NCBI GenBank assembly: GCA_016806645.1
Contig: JACSYO010001636.1
Coordinates: forward strand, 224,001-288,000
Direction: 5' to 3'
From: Ophiodon elongatus
Lineage: Eukaryota > Chordata > Actinopteri > Perciformes > Hexagrammidae
DNA length: 64,000 bases
The position numbers and the translations under genes were made by a program. A model generated the notes under the pieces. It was given only the letters and a program-made list of their open reading frames with translations, was not told the DNA's origin and searched no databases. How positions within the stretch are numbered: the first letter of the stretch is position 1; every line of letters starts with the position of its first letter. This document shows, piece after piece, positions 26,930 to 39,545 of this stretch.

Positions 26930-27400
26930 CCACCCGCTCATTAAAGTGAGGGGGCTTAGCCCAAAGGTTAGCAACAACAATGGCCAAGGCTCACTTAAGG
27001 TGGGCTGACCTTTTTTAAAGTGGACCAGCTGTTCTCCTTTCAGTGACAAGCCGCTCCATCTTAGTTTTGCTCAGCAGTTGTTGTTTTTTTACATTTTTAA
27101 TATTTCTTTTAACGCTTTAATTGATGGCATTATTAGTCGGTTAACAGTTATTTATTAACATCCCTACTGCAAACTATGCTCCATTTGTATCAGGAAAACA
27201 ACCAGTGGAATGTTAAAATCTCAGCAACAGCATCATGTTATATATTTAATTTGCTACAGTCAGAAAGTGAGGAACATCTGATGAAAATACAACATGCTGG
27301 AAATTACAACAATGAAAAGCCAGACTTCCAAGTTGTCTGCAACGCAGCATATGTACTTGTACTTGTGGTATAGGCGCATCCCCATCAGTACCAGTATCTA
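26930..27400 (+). repeat. Dispersed repeat, copy 1
   Basis: Shares with 33,650-34,010, in the same orientation, GGGCTGACCTTTT, GCAAACTATGCTC, CAGCAACAGCATCAT and CAGAAAGTGAGGAACATC, then a tail with GTACTTGT and GCATCCC. Confidence 0.75.
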
Positions 27401-28929
27401 TTAAGTGCACACAAAAGAATACACATGGCATCTTCATTGATTATATTATATTAAATACAATATCCCAAGAGCCCCAGAGAACTTTGAATCCGCCCCTACC
27501 ACCGAGTTAACTGAATGGTCTGGCATCGTGACATGAAACAGCATTTTTTCCGGTTGAAAGAGCAATCCATCCAATGAGCGCCACTGATGGGACCAATGCC
27601 GTTTTCAACCTGAGTGCCCAACATCTTCGTTTTTTTTGCTGCGCTCCTCTCCGCTCTTAAAACCCCAGCAAAACCAGTATGTTGGCATGTAAACGCATCA
27701 GTGACGTTGGATTCAGGCGGATACGCTAGTCCCCCTGGCAACAGGTTTTCCATGTCTATTATTGTTTTATCTTAATTGTAATCTTATAATGTAATTCAAA
27801 CCTAATTAAACCTTAATTAATTTGTGAATATGCTGCTTTTAAAGACAATATCAGCTGATATAATGCAGGACCTGCCTTTTTTGTTCATTTTAGGTGATAA
27901 TGGGCTTTAATTAGGGATGGGTGTCATCAGGGTTTAATCGTTTAATCGTTACTAATACTTTTATTGATTCTACTTATCGGTTCCGCCCCTAATCGAGACT
28001 CTTAGCGGTTGTTTTTGATTATTTTGTGAGAAATAAAGACGATTAATTCAGAAAAGAATCGACAGTGCTATATTATTCTTGGGCGTAAATAAATAGTTTT
28101 TCTTGAGCAGCAATACAAGAAGATCCAAAATCTTTCAAATACTGGCAGCTAAACAAAAAGCTGAGCAATTAGCTTTCATTTATTAGCCTGTTCTTGTGAT
28201 TAAACTCTGTATGGCATCGCTAACGTTACCTGCCGAGGACAAGGGCGCACGGCTGCTCCACAAACAGTAGAAAACTGAGTATTTCTGCACATTTTATGTT
28301 CCGCTTGTTGGCAAAATGTTGTGATAAACTGCTGGTATTACCACTTACTGCATTTGTGACGAGAGTTCTCAGCATCTACTGGAGTAAAATGTAGCCTCAC
28401 TATCGATCTTTTTGTTCTCTCTACCATGATGTGTGTCTCACGCCATACTGAGCCGGAAAGACTCAGAGAGAGCAGGTTTGAGACACTGCTATTGTTCGCA
28501 GAGCTCTCACTCCATAACTTCTAAAGTACCGCTGGCAGAACCGATAACGCCAGACCGTATCACTTTTTACTGAATTAGAACCAGTTCCCGTTTTAGAACT
28601 GGGTTTTGGGGGGCATCCCTAACTTTAATGGCGCATATTTTGCAATCCATGAAATGATCCCAGCAGTCAGTTGGAACACATCGGTTATCACTGATGCAGG
28701 AAGTCTGTCAGACAGGCCTTACAAAAACAGACACATTTTGGACAATATAGATAAGCAACGCTCGCAGCAACAAAGTGATGAGCAGTTTCAAACATCTACT
28801 TAGATGTTTCCTAGCAACAAGACCGTTCCGTTTGACAAAAAGCTGAGAAAACCCCGCAGCGCTGTTACCTGTGAGAGTTGCTCACGAGCTGTATCATTAT
28901 CTGATTACCAAACACAACAAATAAAAACA
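27401..28929. other. Intergenic, no supported gene
   Basis: Includes a likely repeat fragment at about 27,910-28,030 (ATCGTTACTAATACTTTTAT, TATCGGTTCCGCCCCTAATC). No exon recognised. Confidence 0.45.
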
Positions 28930-29380
28930 AACAGCAGCCCGTGACCTTTGACCTTTGTTTGGTCGGAGTGGGAGTGAAAACAGTTTCCTCCTCTCGGTGG
29001 AGTCTCCTGGTGGATATCGGCAGCCGTAATGTCGTTCACTCTCCTCCAAATCATCAGCAAATTAAAGAGAGCGAGCCGCTTTTCAACACACTTCATTTCT
29101 GCCTTTTAGTGTCTCCCGGATGCTGTGACGAACCCGTCTCTGCTAACCTCCGAGTGACTCCGGCTATCACAGTGCTCTATTCAACAAGCGTCAGCCGCCA
29201 CCGCCGCCGCTGCTTCTGCTGCTGCTGCTGCTGCTGCACACCATGCGGCTCCTCATTAACAGCGAGGATGTCTGAAAGAGGTCATAATGAAAAGAAGTCG
29301 TCAGCAAAAATCATTAATGCGACTGATGCACGAATCAAAGCGTGTTCATTAACATATGTAATCGAAATCAATGTGCACCT
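28930..29380. other. Candidate conserved non-coding block
   Basis: Non-repetitive sequence containing CAAATCATCAGCAAATTAAA, AAAAATCATTAATGCGACTG and TTCATTAACATATGTAATCG, plus a short CTG tract (29,211-29,236). A 166-codon frame runs through but shows no domain; its Cys run is the CTG tract in another frame. Confidence 0.3.
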
Positions 29381-29981
29381 GTTCCATTTTCTCCCTTTTT
29401 TTTATTCTCCCTTTTTTTATTCTCCCTTTTTTCCCATTTAGCGCTTTTAGAAATATTTCATTTTCTGAATTTTTGTTTACAACTTTTTGACATGAACCCA
29501 GTTTGAAAAAACATTAACACAACTCGGAGACGCTGCACTTACAAAGTGCTATATAATTAAAGAGGCCTTCTGGCTGAATGATCCCACCCCTATGGTGGTG
29601 TCAGGGATGCACCTATTCTAGAAGAATAGAACTGTTCATTCTAAGAGACCATCGATCAATGAGGAGAGAAGGGGGATCAGGTTTCCTCGTCACTGCTGTG
29701 CATTTCCTGGCCATGCATGAAACGATTTCCATAAATGTAATTTGGGAATTAGTTGAAAGGTCCGCTGACGCTTGTGAATCCCATTCAGCTTTTAATGGAA
29801 TACTCCACCGCAAACCCAACACTCCCCACATGGGCAGAGTGCGACTTCAGCCGGGGAGAGCTCATGCAGACTGTATGGTAAGGTTAGCTGTTATGGACAG
29901 GGGCTCAAACTAGGGCTGTCCTGGCTCCCTGTAGGCCAACTGCATCAATCTCTCTCACACACATTGCACGCATGGGGACGC

Positions 29982-29982
<1 letters not shown>

Positions 29983-30030
<48 letters not shown>
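29983..30030. repeat. (CA)n microsatellite
   Basis: About 48 bp of alternating AC. Confidence 0.95.
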
Positions 30031-30032
<2 letters not shown>

Positions 30033-30218
30033 AAAAGAGAGAGAGTGTCAAAGGTGACACTAAGTCAGTAGGAGACACAGATGTCAGTCCCGTTCAGTCA
30101 GGAGTACGTTTCTTTTATATTTCTTCAAACAGCTGTATTATTTTAAGTTTCACACCAAAAACTAAATTTTACATTACATTTGAACACGTCATGATAGTGT
30201 AAGGTCATAATCGTAGGC

Positions 30219-30841
30219 TGTGTATAAGAAGTGTACGTAGTACACTTACGACGTCACCCGTTGGTTTGTGGACTACGGTTTTGAAGCCTTGAATTCGGCA
30301 CTCTGGCCGTCGCCATCTTGGTTTTTTGCAACCAGTGAATGGAACTGAGAAGGAGTGACGTAGAGACGCTGTTTATGGCTCTGGTAGCGACCTGTCAATC
30401 ACAAGGTAGCCCCGCCCTAAAGCATACCCTGCTTTATGGTCTATTTGACTTTAAATGGAGCATAATTTACTAAATGAACATCATGCTGTATTGAAGACTT
30501 GAAACTAGAAATTGAGACCATAAACTCATGTTTACAATGTTTACTGAGGCAATAGTAGAGTCATTTTCTCATATACTTCTATACAACCATTGGAATCGCC
30601 CCCTGCTGGTCATTAGAAAGAATGCAAGTTTAAGACTTCAGCATTGGCTCGCTACGGGACAGGTCGCTACGGTTACCAGACCTATGCTGGTGTCTCTATG
30701 TCACTCCTCCACAGTCTGAACATGAACACTTCCGCTCACTGGTTGCAAAAAAAACAGATTGCGACGGCCAAAGTGCCGAACTCAGGACGTCAGCACGACA
30801 CAAACCCCAAACCAATGCTCCACTTTTTATATACAGTGTCT
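30219..30841 (-). mobile_element. TIR-type non-autonomous element, copy 3 (most complete)
   Basis: Both ends are present as inverted repeats of about 130 bp. The left end has CCCGTTGGTTTGTGGACTAC, CACTCTGGCCGTCGCCATCT and TTTTTTGCAACCAGTGAATG; the right end, read inverted, has GGCACTTTGGCCGTCGCAAT and TTTTTTGCAACCAGTGAGCG. The core GACTTGAAACTAGAAATTGA and GGAATCGCCCCCTGCTGGTC lies between. No transposase is encoded, so it would be mobilised in trans. Confidence 0.85.
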
Positions 30842-31000
30842 GGTTTTCACTTAAGGGCATTTTTATACTGCAAGCAACGGTATACTTTCTGACAATGGGA
30901 CAGCCATCACCTGTCGATGAGCCATCTCACAAACAAAGTCAAAATCAAGGACACACTGTTGTGTCAGTTAATGACGCTCAGAAACTTCGTTGGCTTGCAT

Positions 31001-31004
<4 letters not shown>

Positions 31005-31050
<46 letters not shown>

Positions 31051-31085
31051 GTATGTGTATGTGTGTATATACAGTATATGTGTGT
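31005..31085. repeat. (GT)n(TA)n compound microsatellite
   Basis: GT run, then TA run, then TG/TA mixed tract. Confidence 0.93.
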
Positions 31086-33089
31086 GTTTGCCCATTTGTT
31101 TAAATCAAAGATAGACATGTGCTGTTAACATACACAAGGAAATGTGTTCTCAATTATATGTTATATATATTTGTATTGCCATATGCAGGCTTTATAGGGT
31201 TAATTCAGTTACTGTTTGATGGACAGATAGAACAGCCAATTAGAGGTGCTGAAGTTGACAAGTTGACATGTGACAATAAAGTTTTATCTTTGGATAACAG
31301 AGTTCCACTGAAACTGAAGTGATGCCCCACGTTGTCTTATTCCTCCATGATTATATTCGGGTTAACACTGGGTATACACGCCAGGATCGCTATACAATCC
31401 ACATCTGCTAACACGTGCAATGAAAAGGAAGTGTGAATAAGGCTGCGCTCACATCTTATTCATAGCTATTCCCTGTCGCAGGCTGCTAACAATGCGAGCT
31501 CTAAAGGCGAGCAGACATCACATCTGTTTCTGTAGCTCATCCTCTCCCTCGTCCCCACCACACTCCGCTTTGTGTTCACCTGAGCTGACGCATCTCCCCG
31601 AACACCAATCAAAGTCACTGTTTATCTTCGCCATCCCGGGCTCACGTCCCGTCGCCCTCCATGGCGGCAAAAGCACAACCGGTGAAGAGATGTCCTCATC
31701 GCCATGGCAGCGTGAGCGAATTGCGAGTGTTTAAAAATACAAGCCGCATGTGGGTCACATGCCTCAATGGGAGGATTTCCCTGCTGTGGCCCAGATCAAC
31801 ACGCAAAGAAAGTCTGGCTTTTTTTTTACGCCCATGCTGGTCAGACAATATCTGTGTCACATGTGAAGGCAAAGAAAAGGACATTTTGGGGCAGTTAAAT
31901 GATAAAACATGTCACGTAGGAGCGCGACTATCGAGACGGTTTCCAGCTGATGCCATCAGACAAGCAGGCCAAGGGAGCTAAAGCTAAAGAAGTAGAGGAT
32001 AAAAGCTGCTATTTACACTGAGGAGGTGAAAGTGAAACGTGTGTGTGTTGATCAGTGAAGTCCAATTCGTTCCCCTCCCTGTCACCGCCTCCATTATCCA
32101 GAACCGCACGCGCAAGACAGTGAAGGGAGGCATTCCTGGGTTCACACCACCAGAAATAGGGGTGGGGGGGGGGGGCAATTACGGTGACTGGTTACCATGC
32201 CGACGGGAGGCGGTCCTTTGCTATAAAAAGCCAGTAGTGTGTTACTTTACATAATTCCAGTCACTTTGGATTTTCCACTCTGCTCCTCCAGACTTAAGGG
32301 GAGCGACATCGCTGAAGCAGGTTTAAGGAGGCGCGTCCAATCTGCAGCGCCGGCAGCTCTGCACCGTCAATTTAGGCCCTGCGGCTCGACACGACGCGGG
32401 CACACCAAATCCGGATGGGCCTCTTTATTCTGATCGGCGGGTGACGACAGCAGACCTATTTATCCTATTTATGTCTCAACTCTTTGAATACATCGGATTC
32501 CACATTCTATCCACACCTGATCCATACTTCATTAGCCAGAAATGTGACGCATCCAACCTACATCTTTATGAAAAAAACAAACACCATGTTTTCTTAATTC
32601 TAGGGGGGCCGGGGGGGGTTTGATGAGTGTTTCTGGTAATGTTTTGAATGTGGCAAAGCAACGACAAGTGTGACTTGTCTTCATCTGTGGGCTTCTGATA
32701 GCCACTGTGTTGAATCAGCTGATGGTGCACAGTGTAAATATTAGCTAACCAGTTAATAACTTGTGAAGCTAATGGGTTATTAAACGTGTTAAGGTACACC
32801 TGTTGTAATTATTTGAATAATTACGTCACCTCTTTGTGCCCTATCTTCTTCTGTGGTGGTTTAATGTCACCAGACCAGAGAATAAGGGCCACCGAATTTG
32901 CGCCACATTTGGATGGGAACCCGGCTAATGTCAGATGAGCTTAGTTTGAGTTGATAAACATGGGAAGTGGTAGAATTGACGAAATGGTAACACCTGTAGC
33001 AAAATTGGATCCTGAATCATAATTCAAACTAAGAATCTACATCCATGCTAGCAGCTCTGTGAGGATTGTTAAGAAAACCAAATTGTAGG
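31086..33089. other. Intergenic, no supported gene
   Basis: Includes a G-run (32,162-32,174) and a GC-richer part at about 32,270-32,430. No exon recognised; frames at 31,492-31,981 overlap in several phases and lack splice context. Confidence 0.45.
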
Positions 33090-33190
33090 AATGACAAGGC
33101 AAAAAATGTTCCGATCCATCAAATAGTTTTGGAGATATTTTCCTCTGGACCGCCCAACATTATCATCCCTATAGGGATGGAACGATATAG
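33090..33190. repeat. Dispersed teleost repeat fragment
   Basis: CCGATCCATCAAATAGTTTT, GGAGATATTTTCCTCTGGAC resemble the family at 47,195-47,410 read from its other end. Confidence 0.5.
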
Positions 33191-33534
33191 GATTTTATCA
33201 CAGATCACCATAAGAAACACTCCCAATAAGTTGCAGCTGTAACAACAACTCGATGCACAAACGGGTTAAAAATCATTTACCACCAACTGGAGGCCGCTGG
33301 CGGGAGAGTTAGCAGCCCTGATGTAGCGTGCGTCGTCGTGGAAACGTGCAACCTTAGTGTCCTCCAGATCAGTTGGTTTAGCTGTAAGGTTGTCAGCTGT
33401 CTGTCTGCCTGGAATACTCGTTCAGGGTTTACACCGGTGTCTTGGCCAGGTCTCCCTCGAAAAAGAGATTTTTAATCTCAATGGGACTTATCTGGTTAAA
33501 TATAGGTTTAATAATAAAAATTGCAAGCGAGTGT

Positions 33535-33631
<97 letters not shown>
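33535..33631. repeat. (GA)n microsatellite
   Basis: About 48 GA units; the Arg-Glu frames are artefacts. Confidence 0.97.
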
Positions 33632-33633
<2 letters not shown>

Positions 33634-33649
33634 AAATAAAGTTCCTGTG

Positions 33650-34010
33650 TCTTGCTTGCCAGCTAGCAACAGCTCAGGCGGGCTGACCTTTTAAGCCCCT
33701 CAGCTTTATTTTATTTTAAATGTTTACTATTAGACTGATCGCTCAGTTAAACGGTTAATCATTAACACCCCTAAGGCAAACTATGCTCTGTTTGCATCAG
33801 GAAAAAAAAAAATGTTGAATAATAAAATGTCAGCAACAGCATCATAATTTAATTACGTACACTCAGAAAGTGAGGAACATCGGAAAATAAAACCTTTCAA
33901 AGTTATTGTTAGAACTTGAATTGTATTACTAAGTGCTCATATTGGTACTCTTTATTGGCAAGTACTCAAATGTAAGTACTTGTACTGGTGGTATTGGAGC
34001 ATCCCTAATA
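33650..34010 (+). repeat. Dispersed repeat, copy 2
   Basis: Same family and orientation as 26,930-27,400. This copy directly follows the GA microsatellite. Confidence 0.75.
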
Positions 34011-34369
34011 TTATTCTCAGGTTTATATTTATCCCAGTAATCACTTAGTCATGATTGTTTCTTGAGAGGAGAATCACAGTTTTAATCCTCATTATGTTTT
34101 CGAATGGAAATGTTAGATGTCCGGCTCGTTTGAAGCACAGAACAGGCGGACGCACTTTCTCGCTTCCAAAGTTTTCCCCCGCTCGCCTCCGGTTGTGCGT
34201 TTTGAGGATAATTTATGCATTATGAACATGTTGATGTAAAACACTCAGTGCTCTTTGTGTGGAACGCTGAAAATATGTGGAGCGTGCAGTACAAACTACT
34301 GAGCCACAGGAAGATTTTAAAGGAACCCATGTGACCCTAAAGAGGCCCGTCGTTGTCTTTGGTTAGAGA

Positions 34370-34640
34370 ATATTTGCACGTGAGCCAAAAACATGATTCT
34401 GCTTCATGCTAAACCAGAAATGCAAATGCTTCTCATTCAACATTATCCTTGCTGTGCATCGGATGGTGAATGGTGTTCGTCATACAGCAGCATCCATTAT
34501 GGAAAGATGAAAATGTAATCTCAGTTACAGGATTGGTTATGAGCACAGCAGTAATTATGTGATGGTTCCATCAACGTGGCACATGCAACACTTCATGTCA
34601 GACCAGACACAGTGCATTCTACTTTGGCCACTCACACCCA
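34370..34640. other. Candidate conserved non-coding block with octamer
   Basis: Non-repetitive sequence with a perfect POU/octamer ATGCAAAT at 34,420-34,427 and TAAT-type words (CAGCAGTAATTATGTGATGG). CNE-like in character; no coding frame. Confidence 0.3.
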
Positions 34641-35224
34641 AGCAGTGTGTCGGCTGTCAGGTTACCAGCTGTTTATCCCCGATGAGCCTTTACAGGGAAT
34701 GACCATCTTGTAATTCTAACAAGTTCTAATGTCCTATGTGGCTCATAAGACTTTTTTAAAGGGAGATCTGCATTAGAATCTGGGGGTGTGAAGTTTGAAA
34801 GATGCAGGCATTTACCAGGCAGGGAGGGTCTAATGAAAGGAAATACAGCTTGGCCACTAAAAGTTAGGTTATTTCGGCCTCTGCTGCTTTGATTTTTAAA
34901 AGACCTCTAACTAAGTGCAATATTGGGTTGCAGGAGTCTCCTTATATGTACAAAGTGTATTTCTTGCCTAAGTTGATCCTCCGCTGGGCCTAACCGTCGG
35001 GAATGTCTATTTTAAATGTATATTTAAGATGTTTTTCAACTACAATTACAGTGTGGCGGCTCTGTTGGCAACAATATATTTGTTGGAAAGCCCAATGCTC
35101 ACCACAAGAGACCTGTTGGATAAAATGTCTCTAGGCAAGACTTTGGGTCCATGACTACTTCACATAAAAATCTCAAGCTCAATTGATCCAGAGCCACAGA
35201 ACATATTACATCAGGCAGCAGCCT

Positions 35225-35572
35225 CCAGTTCTGACAAGTGAAGCCAATGCGGAAGTGTATTAAACACTGCATTATCTCTCCTGACCATCAGGGGGCGACT
35301 CCTCCTGTATGAGAAAATTACTCTACTTCGCTCTTGATTTATTCCCTCAGTAAACATTGTAAACATGAGTTTATGGTCTCAAGCCATATACAGCATCTCT
35401 ACGTCACTCCTACCATCCAAATATGGTAACTTCCATTCACTGGTTGCAAAAAGCTAAGATGGCGACAGCCAAATCACTGAACGCGAGGCTTCAAAATGGC
35501 AGTCCACAAACCAATGGGTGACGTCACAATGACTACGTCAATTTATTATATACAGTATATTATACAAGGGGA
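35225..35572 (+). mobile_element. TIR-type non-autonomous element, copy 4 (internally deleted)
   Basis: Core GACCATCAGGGGGCGACTCC and TTATTCCCTCAGTAAACATT joins directly to the end region TGGTTGCAAAAAGCTAAGAT, CACAAACCAATGGGTGACGT, so about 200 bp present in copy 1 are absent. Confidence 0.8.
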
Positions 35573-36229
35573 GTGCCCCTTTAAAACAATACTGTTTTAA
35601 TCATTTATTAAGAAATTGATTCTTGATAAAACTGCTGCTCCGATTTCAATCGTCAATTTTAAATGACTCAACAAAACTAGTCCCTTCTTTGTCAATTAAA
35701 AAACAGATATTTTGGGAAATTAGGATCATAATACTAAAGTGTAATCGTCTGTATGGAACGAGTGAGAGTTGAGCTAAGATAGTGAAGCAGTGCTCTCGCT
35801 CAACCTCTAGCTTGTGTTGTAAAGCAATACAGTGTTCCTACTCACTGTTATGGGCTTTTAGTCATTTTCCGGGGAGGAAACTAAAAGCAATCAGCAGTAC
35901 TTGTGACTGTAGTGGAGACCCGGTGACTAATATAGCAGCTAATCTGGCTTCCTAGAGCCCGATGTGCTTGCTCTGCTGGCTATTTTTAGGACAGACCAGT
36001 CCTTCATTGGTTGAAAAGAACAACACTTCTCTCTGACCTCACACTTTCAACGCTTTTACTTCAGATTAACGAAAGACTAGTGTGCTTAGATATAGTTGAT
36101 CTCTGAGGCGTTCTTACCTGCGTTCCTCGTCCATGTGACAAGGCTTCACGGTGGCCAAACTGCAGCTGCACTGAAGCTGTGAGGATTTCCCCACATCACA
36201 GACACGGAGCGTATTAATCTCACACTGGT

Positions 36230-36365
36230 GTCGGCCTGCTGGCAGTGATTTAATGAGCCAATTAACGTTAAACAGAGGAGTCGCACAGATTAGGAGCAAT
36301 TGAAATGAGAAATGATTCATTAATCGTTGAGCATACTGTGCGCGCTCATCTCCCTCACTGGAACG
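36230..36365. other. Candidate conserved non-coding block
   Basis: Dense homeobox-type words: TGATTTAATGAGCCAATTAA, GAGCAATTGAAATGAGAAAT, GATTCATTAATCG. No frame. Confidence 0.35.
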
Positions 36366-36629
36366 CCTGGGGAGCTGTTACTTTGGACCAAGACCACTGG
36401 ACTGCTTATATGATCCGGTACCTGTAGAGACGATGCACATTCGAGTTGACACTTTTCCCTCGCTCTTTTTCCTGAGCTTTCAACCACATCTAATAGTCTT
36501 CATGAGCATGCTGGTTTAAGGGTGACATGATGACAAGTGGTCAACCACATAACATAACATCCCACACTTAGATAACATGATGACACCAGAGCTTCTCCGC
36601 TCACTGATGAAGACCACATGATACGGTTG

Positions 36630-36730
36630 AAAGCAAATGGTGCCACATGCCCATCAGGACTAACTAACATTCACACACCGTAGGCACAGCTATGGGAGCA
36701 ACTTGGGGTTAAGGGTCTTGTCCAAGGAAT
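36630..36730 (+). repeat. Fragment of the dispersed repeat at 43,216-43,530
   Basis: Shares GCCACATGCCCATCAG, GGGAGCAACTTGGGGTTAAG and GTCTTGTCCAAGGA with GCCACCTGCCCGTCAG, GGGAGCAATTTGGGTTCAGT and GTCTTGCTCAAGGA there. Confidence 0.65.
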
Positions 36731-37889
36731 CTTTTCTGTCTCATTTGTAAACAAAGAAACTATGTAAAATATACGTTATGGTTAACAGACTGACTTCATC
36801 ATGATACAAGAGGAAATAGCATGTGTTTCCCTGAGCTGCAGTCATAGTTATTCAATCAAATCAAAGTCAAAATGAGAGTTTGAACTAAACAGGAACTTAA
36901 AGACCATTTACTCGCTTTCAGACGCATCTCACAGCCTTCATCAGTGATCGCAAAAAGACCATTCAAAGTATTGTTCCCAAGATCAATAAACTTTCATACT
37001 CAAAGTGAAATTATTATAGCCTTTAACTGAAATGTCAAAATTACAGTATTGTTACTGACTACAAGTTAGTAGTGTAGTTAATATACATCGGCTACAAAAC
37101 CAACCAGAAACCCAAAGGCTCATGGGAGAAGCCTACTGCAGATTTCAATCTAAAATGCTGCTCTTGGCTTTACAGGGTGTTATTATCAATTTCCCCAACA
37201 TCCAATGTTTGATATGCAGCTGCGAAGCCATCTCCTAACTATATCTATAATAAAGAGGATTCATAATTGCATAGTTCTCTCATATACTGTAAGTTCGGGT
37301 TTAACCTATGTCCAGTTTCTAGCATTATTTCGCCTGCCCACCATTTTAAGAATGAAGAAAGACTCTCCATGTCTACATGTTTGATCTAAAATGGAGTCGA
37401 CATATGTCTCTGATATTCCTCAGTGTCCCAGCAAACTACTGACCAACCACACTCTCTTCCATTACCTTTTCTCTTCTTAGCCTCTGCACACATCTCTTGG
37501 CCTGATGCTTGAAAGACACCCAGAATTTTTAATTTTTTTTGTCAGGAATGTCTGCTGTAATGTGTCTTATCAGACCAGCTCATCTGACTTGGAAGAAAAT
37601 ATTTCTCGGGGTTGACTCAGTAAATAAGCAGTTTATATCAACCAGCTGATGGATGTTTGACCCAGTTGGAGTGACGATATTTGCTCGTGGAGTGTGGGTT
37701 CAGTGTTTGGTAGAATTTGGGATCCTGGTGTCACCCTGTTACTGTGAAAATCGAATATACTATTACATAAATATATAATATACTTAAAGCTCCATTAATC
37801 AATGCTTTTATATAAATAATTTATCAAATGACTGTGTGATGTAAAAGGAATCGCTCACAGAGAATTATCACCAACAGTGCGGCTCCCCT
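36731..37889. other. Intergenic, no supported gene
   Basis: AT-rich; nothing recognised. Confidence 0.5.
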
Positions 37890-38300
37890 GAGCTCTATGT
37901 GTCAGGTTTAGTAGCACACTGGAACCCAAAAGCACGACACAGAGACAGATGGACCAGGACAGTTTGGTTTACTCAAGTTTAGACAGGGTCAACACGGGGA
38001 GATCAGTCATAAGGCAAACAAACCCAAAAGGAACAGGCAGATAATCCATAGTAGAGAACAGACAGTGTCAGAACCAGCAGATATGGGACAGACTCAGGAG
38101 TAACGCTCAAGAGCTCAGCAGTAACACACAAGCCAATCTGACCGGGAACAAGAGCAAGTGGAAGGGCTTAAATAGTGAGGGACCTATGAGAGGATGTGCT
38201 GCAGGTGAGATGGGCGTGGAGAACCAGGTGAGGGGGATGAGAGCTAATGCTGTGGGAGGATCTGAAATTACAGGACAGTTTAGTAAACAGCCAGCAACTT
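37890..38300. repeat. Dispersed teleost repeat
   Basis: ACGACACAGAGACAGATGGA, TTTAGACAGGGTCAACACGG, GGCTTAAATAGTGAGGGACC and GGGCGTGGAGAACCAGGTGA are landmarks of a repeat I recognise from fish; class not certain. The minus-strand frame at 38,107-38,340 falls within it. Confidence 0.6.
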
Positions 38301-38349
38301 TACTGGTTTGAGTCACTCCCACAGCGCTCATCGGTTTCATTTCCAGCCT

Positions 38350-38520
38350 GAGAAAGCAGATGTTTTCATCGAAACAGCTCTGATAAACCGACTGTAAGTT
38401 ACATGCACAGAACCAAATAGCAGATAACTAGCTGGTGGGCTTTGTGGAGCATGTAGCAGCTAAGGAGACATATATTTTTTCTCAGGGTTTGGGGGAGACC
38501 AATAAAGAGATAAAAGGACG
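38350..38520 (+). repeat. Dispersed repeat with TCTCAGGAGTTGGTGGAGAC core, copy 3 (diverged)
   Basis: AACTAGCTGGTGGGCTTTGT, GAGCATGTAGCAGCTAAGGA and TTCTCAGGGTTTGGGGGAGA follow the family order. Confidence 0.55.
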
Positions 38521-39219
38521 GTGACTTAAATTCATCAGAAAGCCAGAAACGTCACTCCAAATGAATGCTAGCGTGGATTAAAAGCATTCACTATTCATGG
38601 TTTCTGACAGAAATGCCATGAAAATAGGACAGCTGGTTGAGTTGGGTTATTGTGTATGGAGTTGTAGGGTGTTTTTTTTATTGTTGACTCAACGAGGCTA
38701 ACCTTTTTTCCCTGCTTCCACTCTTTAAATACATTTTCCCTTTAACATTATCATTTCAGTCCGACATTGCGTTCATGTTAGCAGTTTCCTGTTCGGGAGC
38801 GGGCTTCATTCTGTTCTGTCCAAACCAATTAGCAGTGGGTGATGATGTGTCATCCCACAAACATCATTTTCTGTTGGCATGGAGGAGTCGGTACCTTTGT
38901 CATGTCAGTGGAAGATGCATGCAGATGTAAGAAGTGTTTAAGATTTCTGTCATCTACAATGACCTGTACTGCGTTGGCCTCATCTTGTTGCCATGTTCTA
39001 TCCATTCCCTTCCATTCTGATTGGCTCAGTTGTTTTTCCAAAAAGGGGAACAACTGGTAATGAGCACAACTACTGACCCACTTGAATCACTGAAAAATGT
39101 TGAGATATGGGCAGCAATACAGACGTCTGCAGCCATGCTAGGCTACAGAACACAGAGAAAGAATACCAATATTCTCATTGGCTGTGACATTTAACATTAG
39201 AACACATTGAATAGATAGG

Positions 39220-39545
39220 CATCATTTTGCAGGTCACAGTCAACTCCAGACAGAGTGGAAACCCAGAACTTTATCTTGTCCATGTCGTCTCACAGTATGA
39301 ATTATCAGCGACCTATATTCTCACCGATGTGGGAAACAAATGTGAGACATGTGCAGTGCCCGAAGCATTCCAGGGCCACGATGGGACCAAAGCAATCCTA
39401 GTGGTCTGAGAGTCTGGGCGATTACACACTGGGCCACATAATAGAAATCCATTATGTGAGGCCAGAGAGGAATGACAGGGTTGGCGATGACACCCGGCAG
39501 ATTAATGAGCTAGCCATCCACTTCGAGGACACCGCCACTTGATCC
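39220..39545. other. Candidate conserved non-coding block
   Basis: Non-repetitive; AGAAATCCATTATGTGAGGC and GGCAGATTAATGAGCTAGCC read like CNE text. A 60-codon frame (39,227-39,409) crosses it but has no recognisable domain. Confidence 0.3.

Noticed and set aside
28941..29441. 166-codon frame ending in Phe/Pro-rich repeats
   Set aside because: The Cys run is a CTG tract and the tail is a TTTTTTTATTCTCCC repeat; the rest shows no protein family.
33357..33686. Arg-Glu repeat frame
   Set aside because: Translation of the GA microsatellite.
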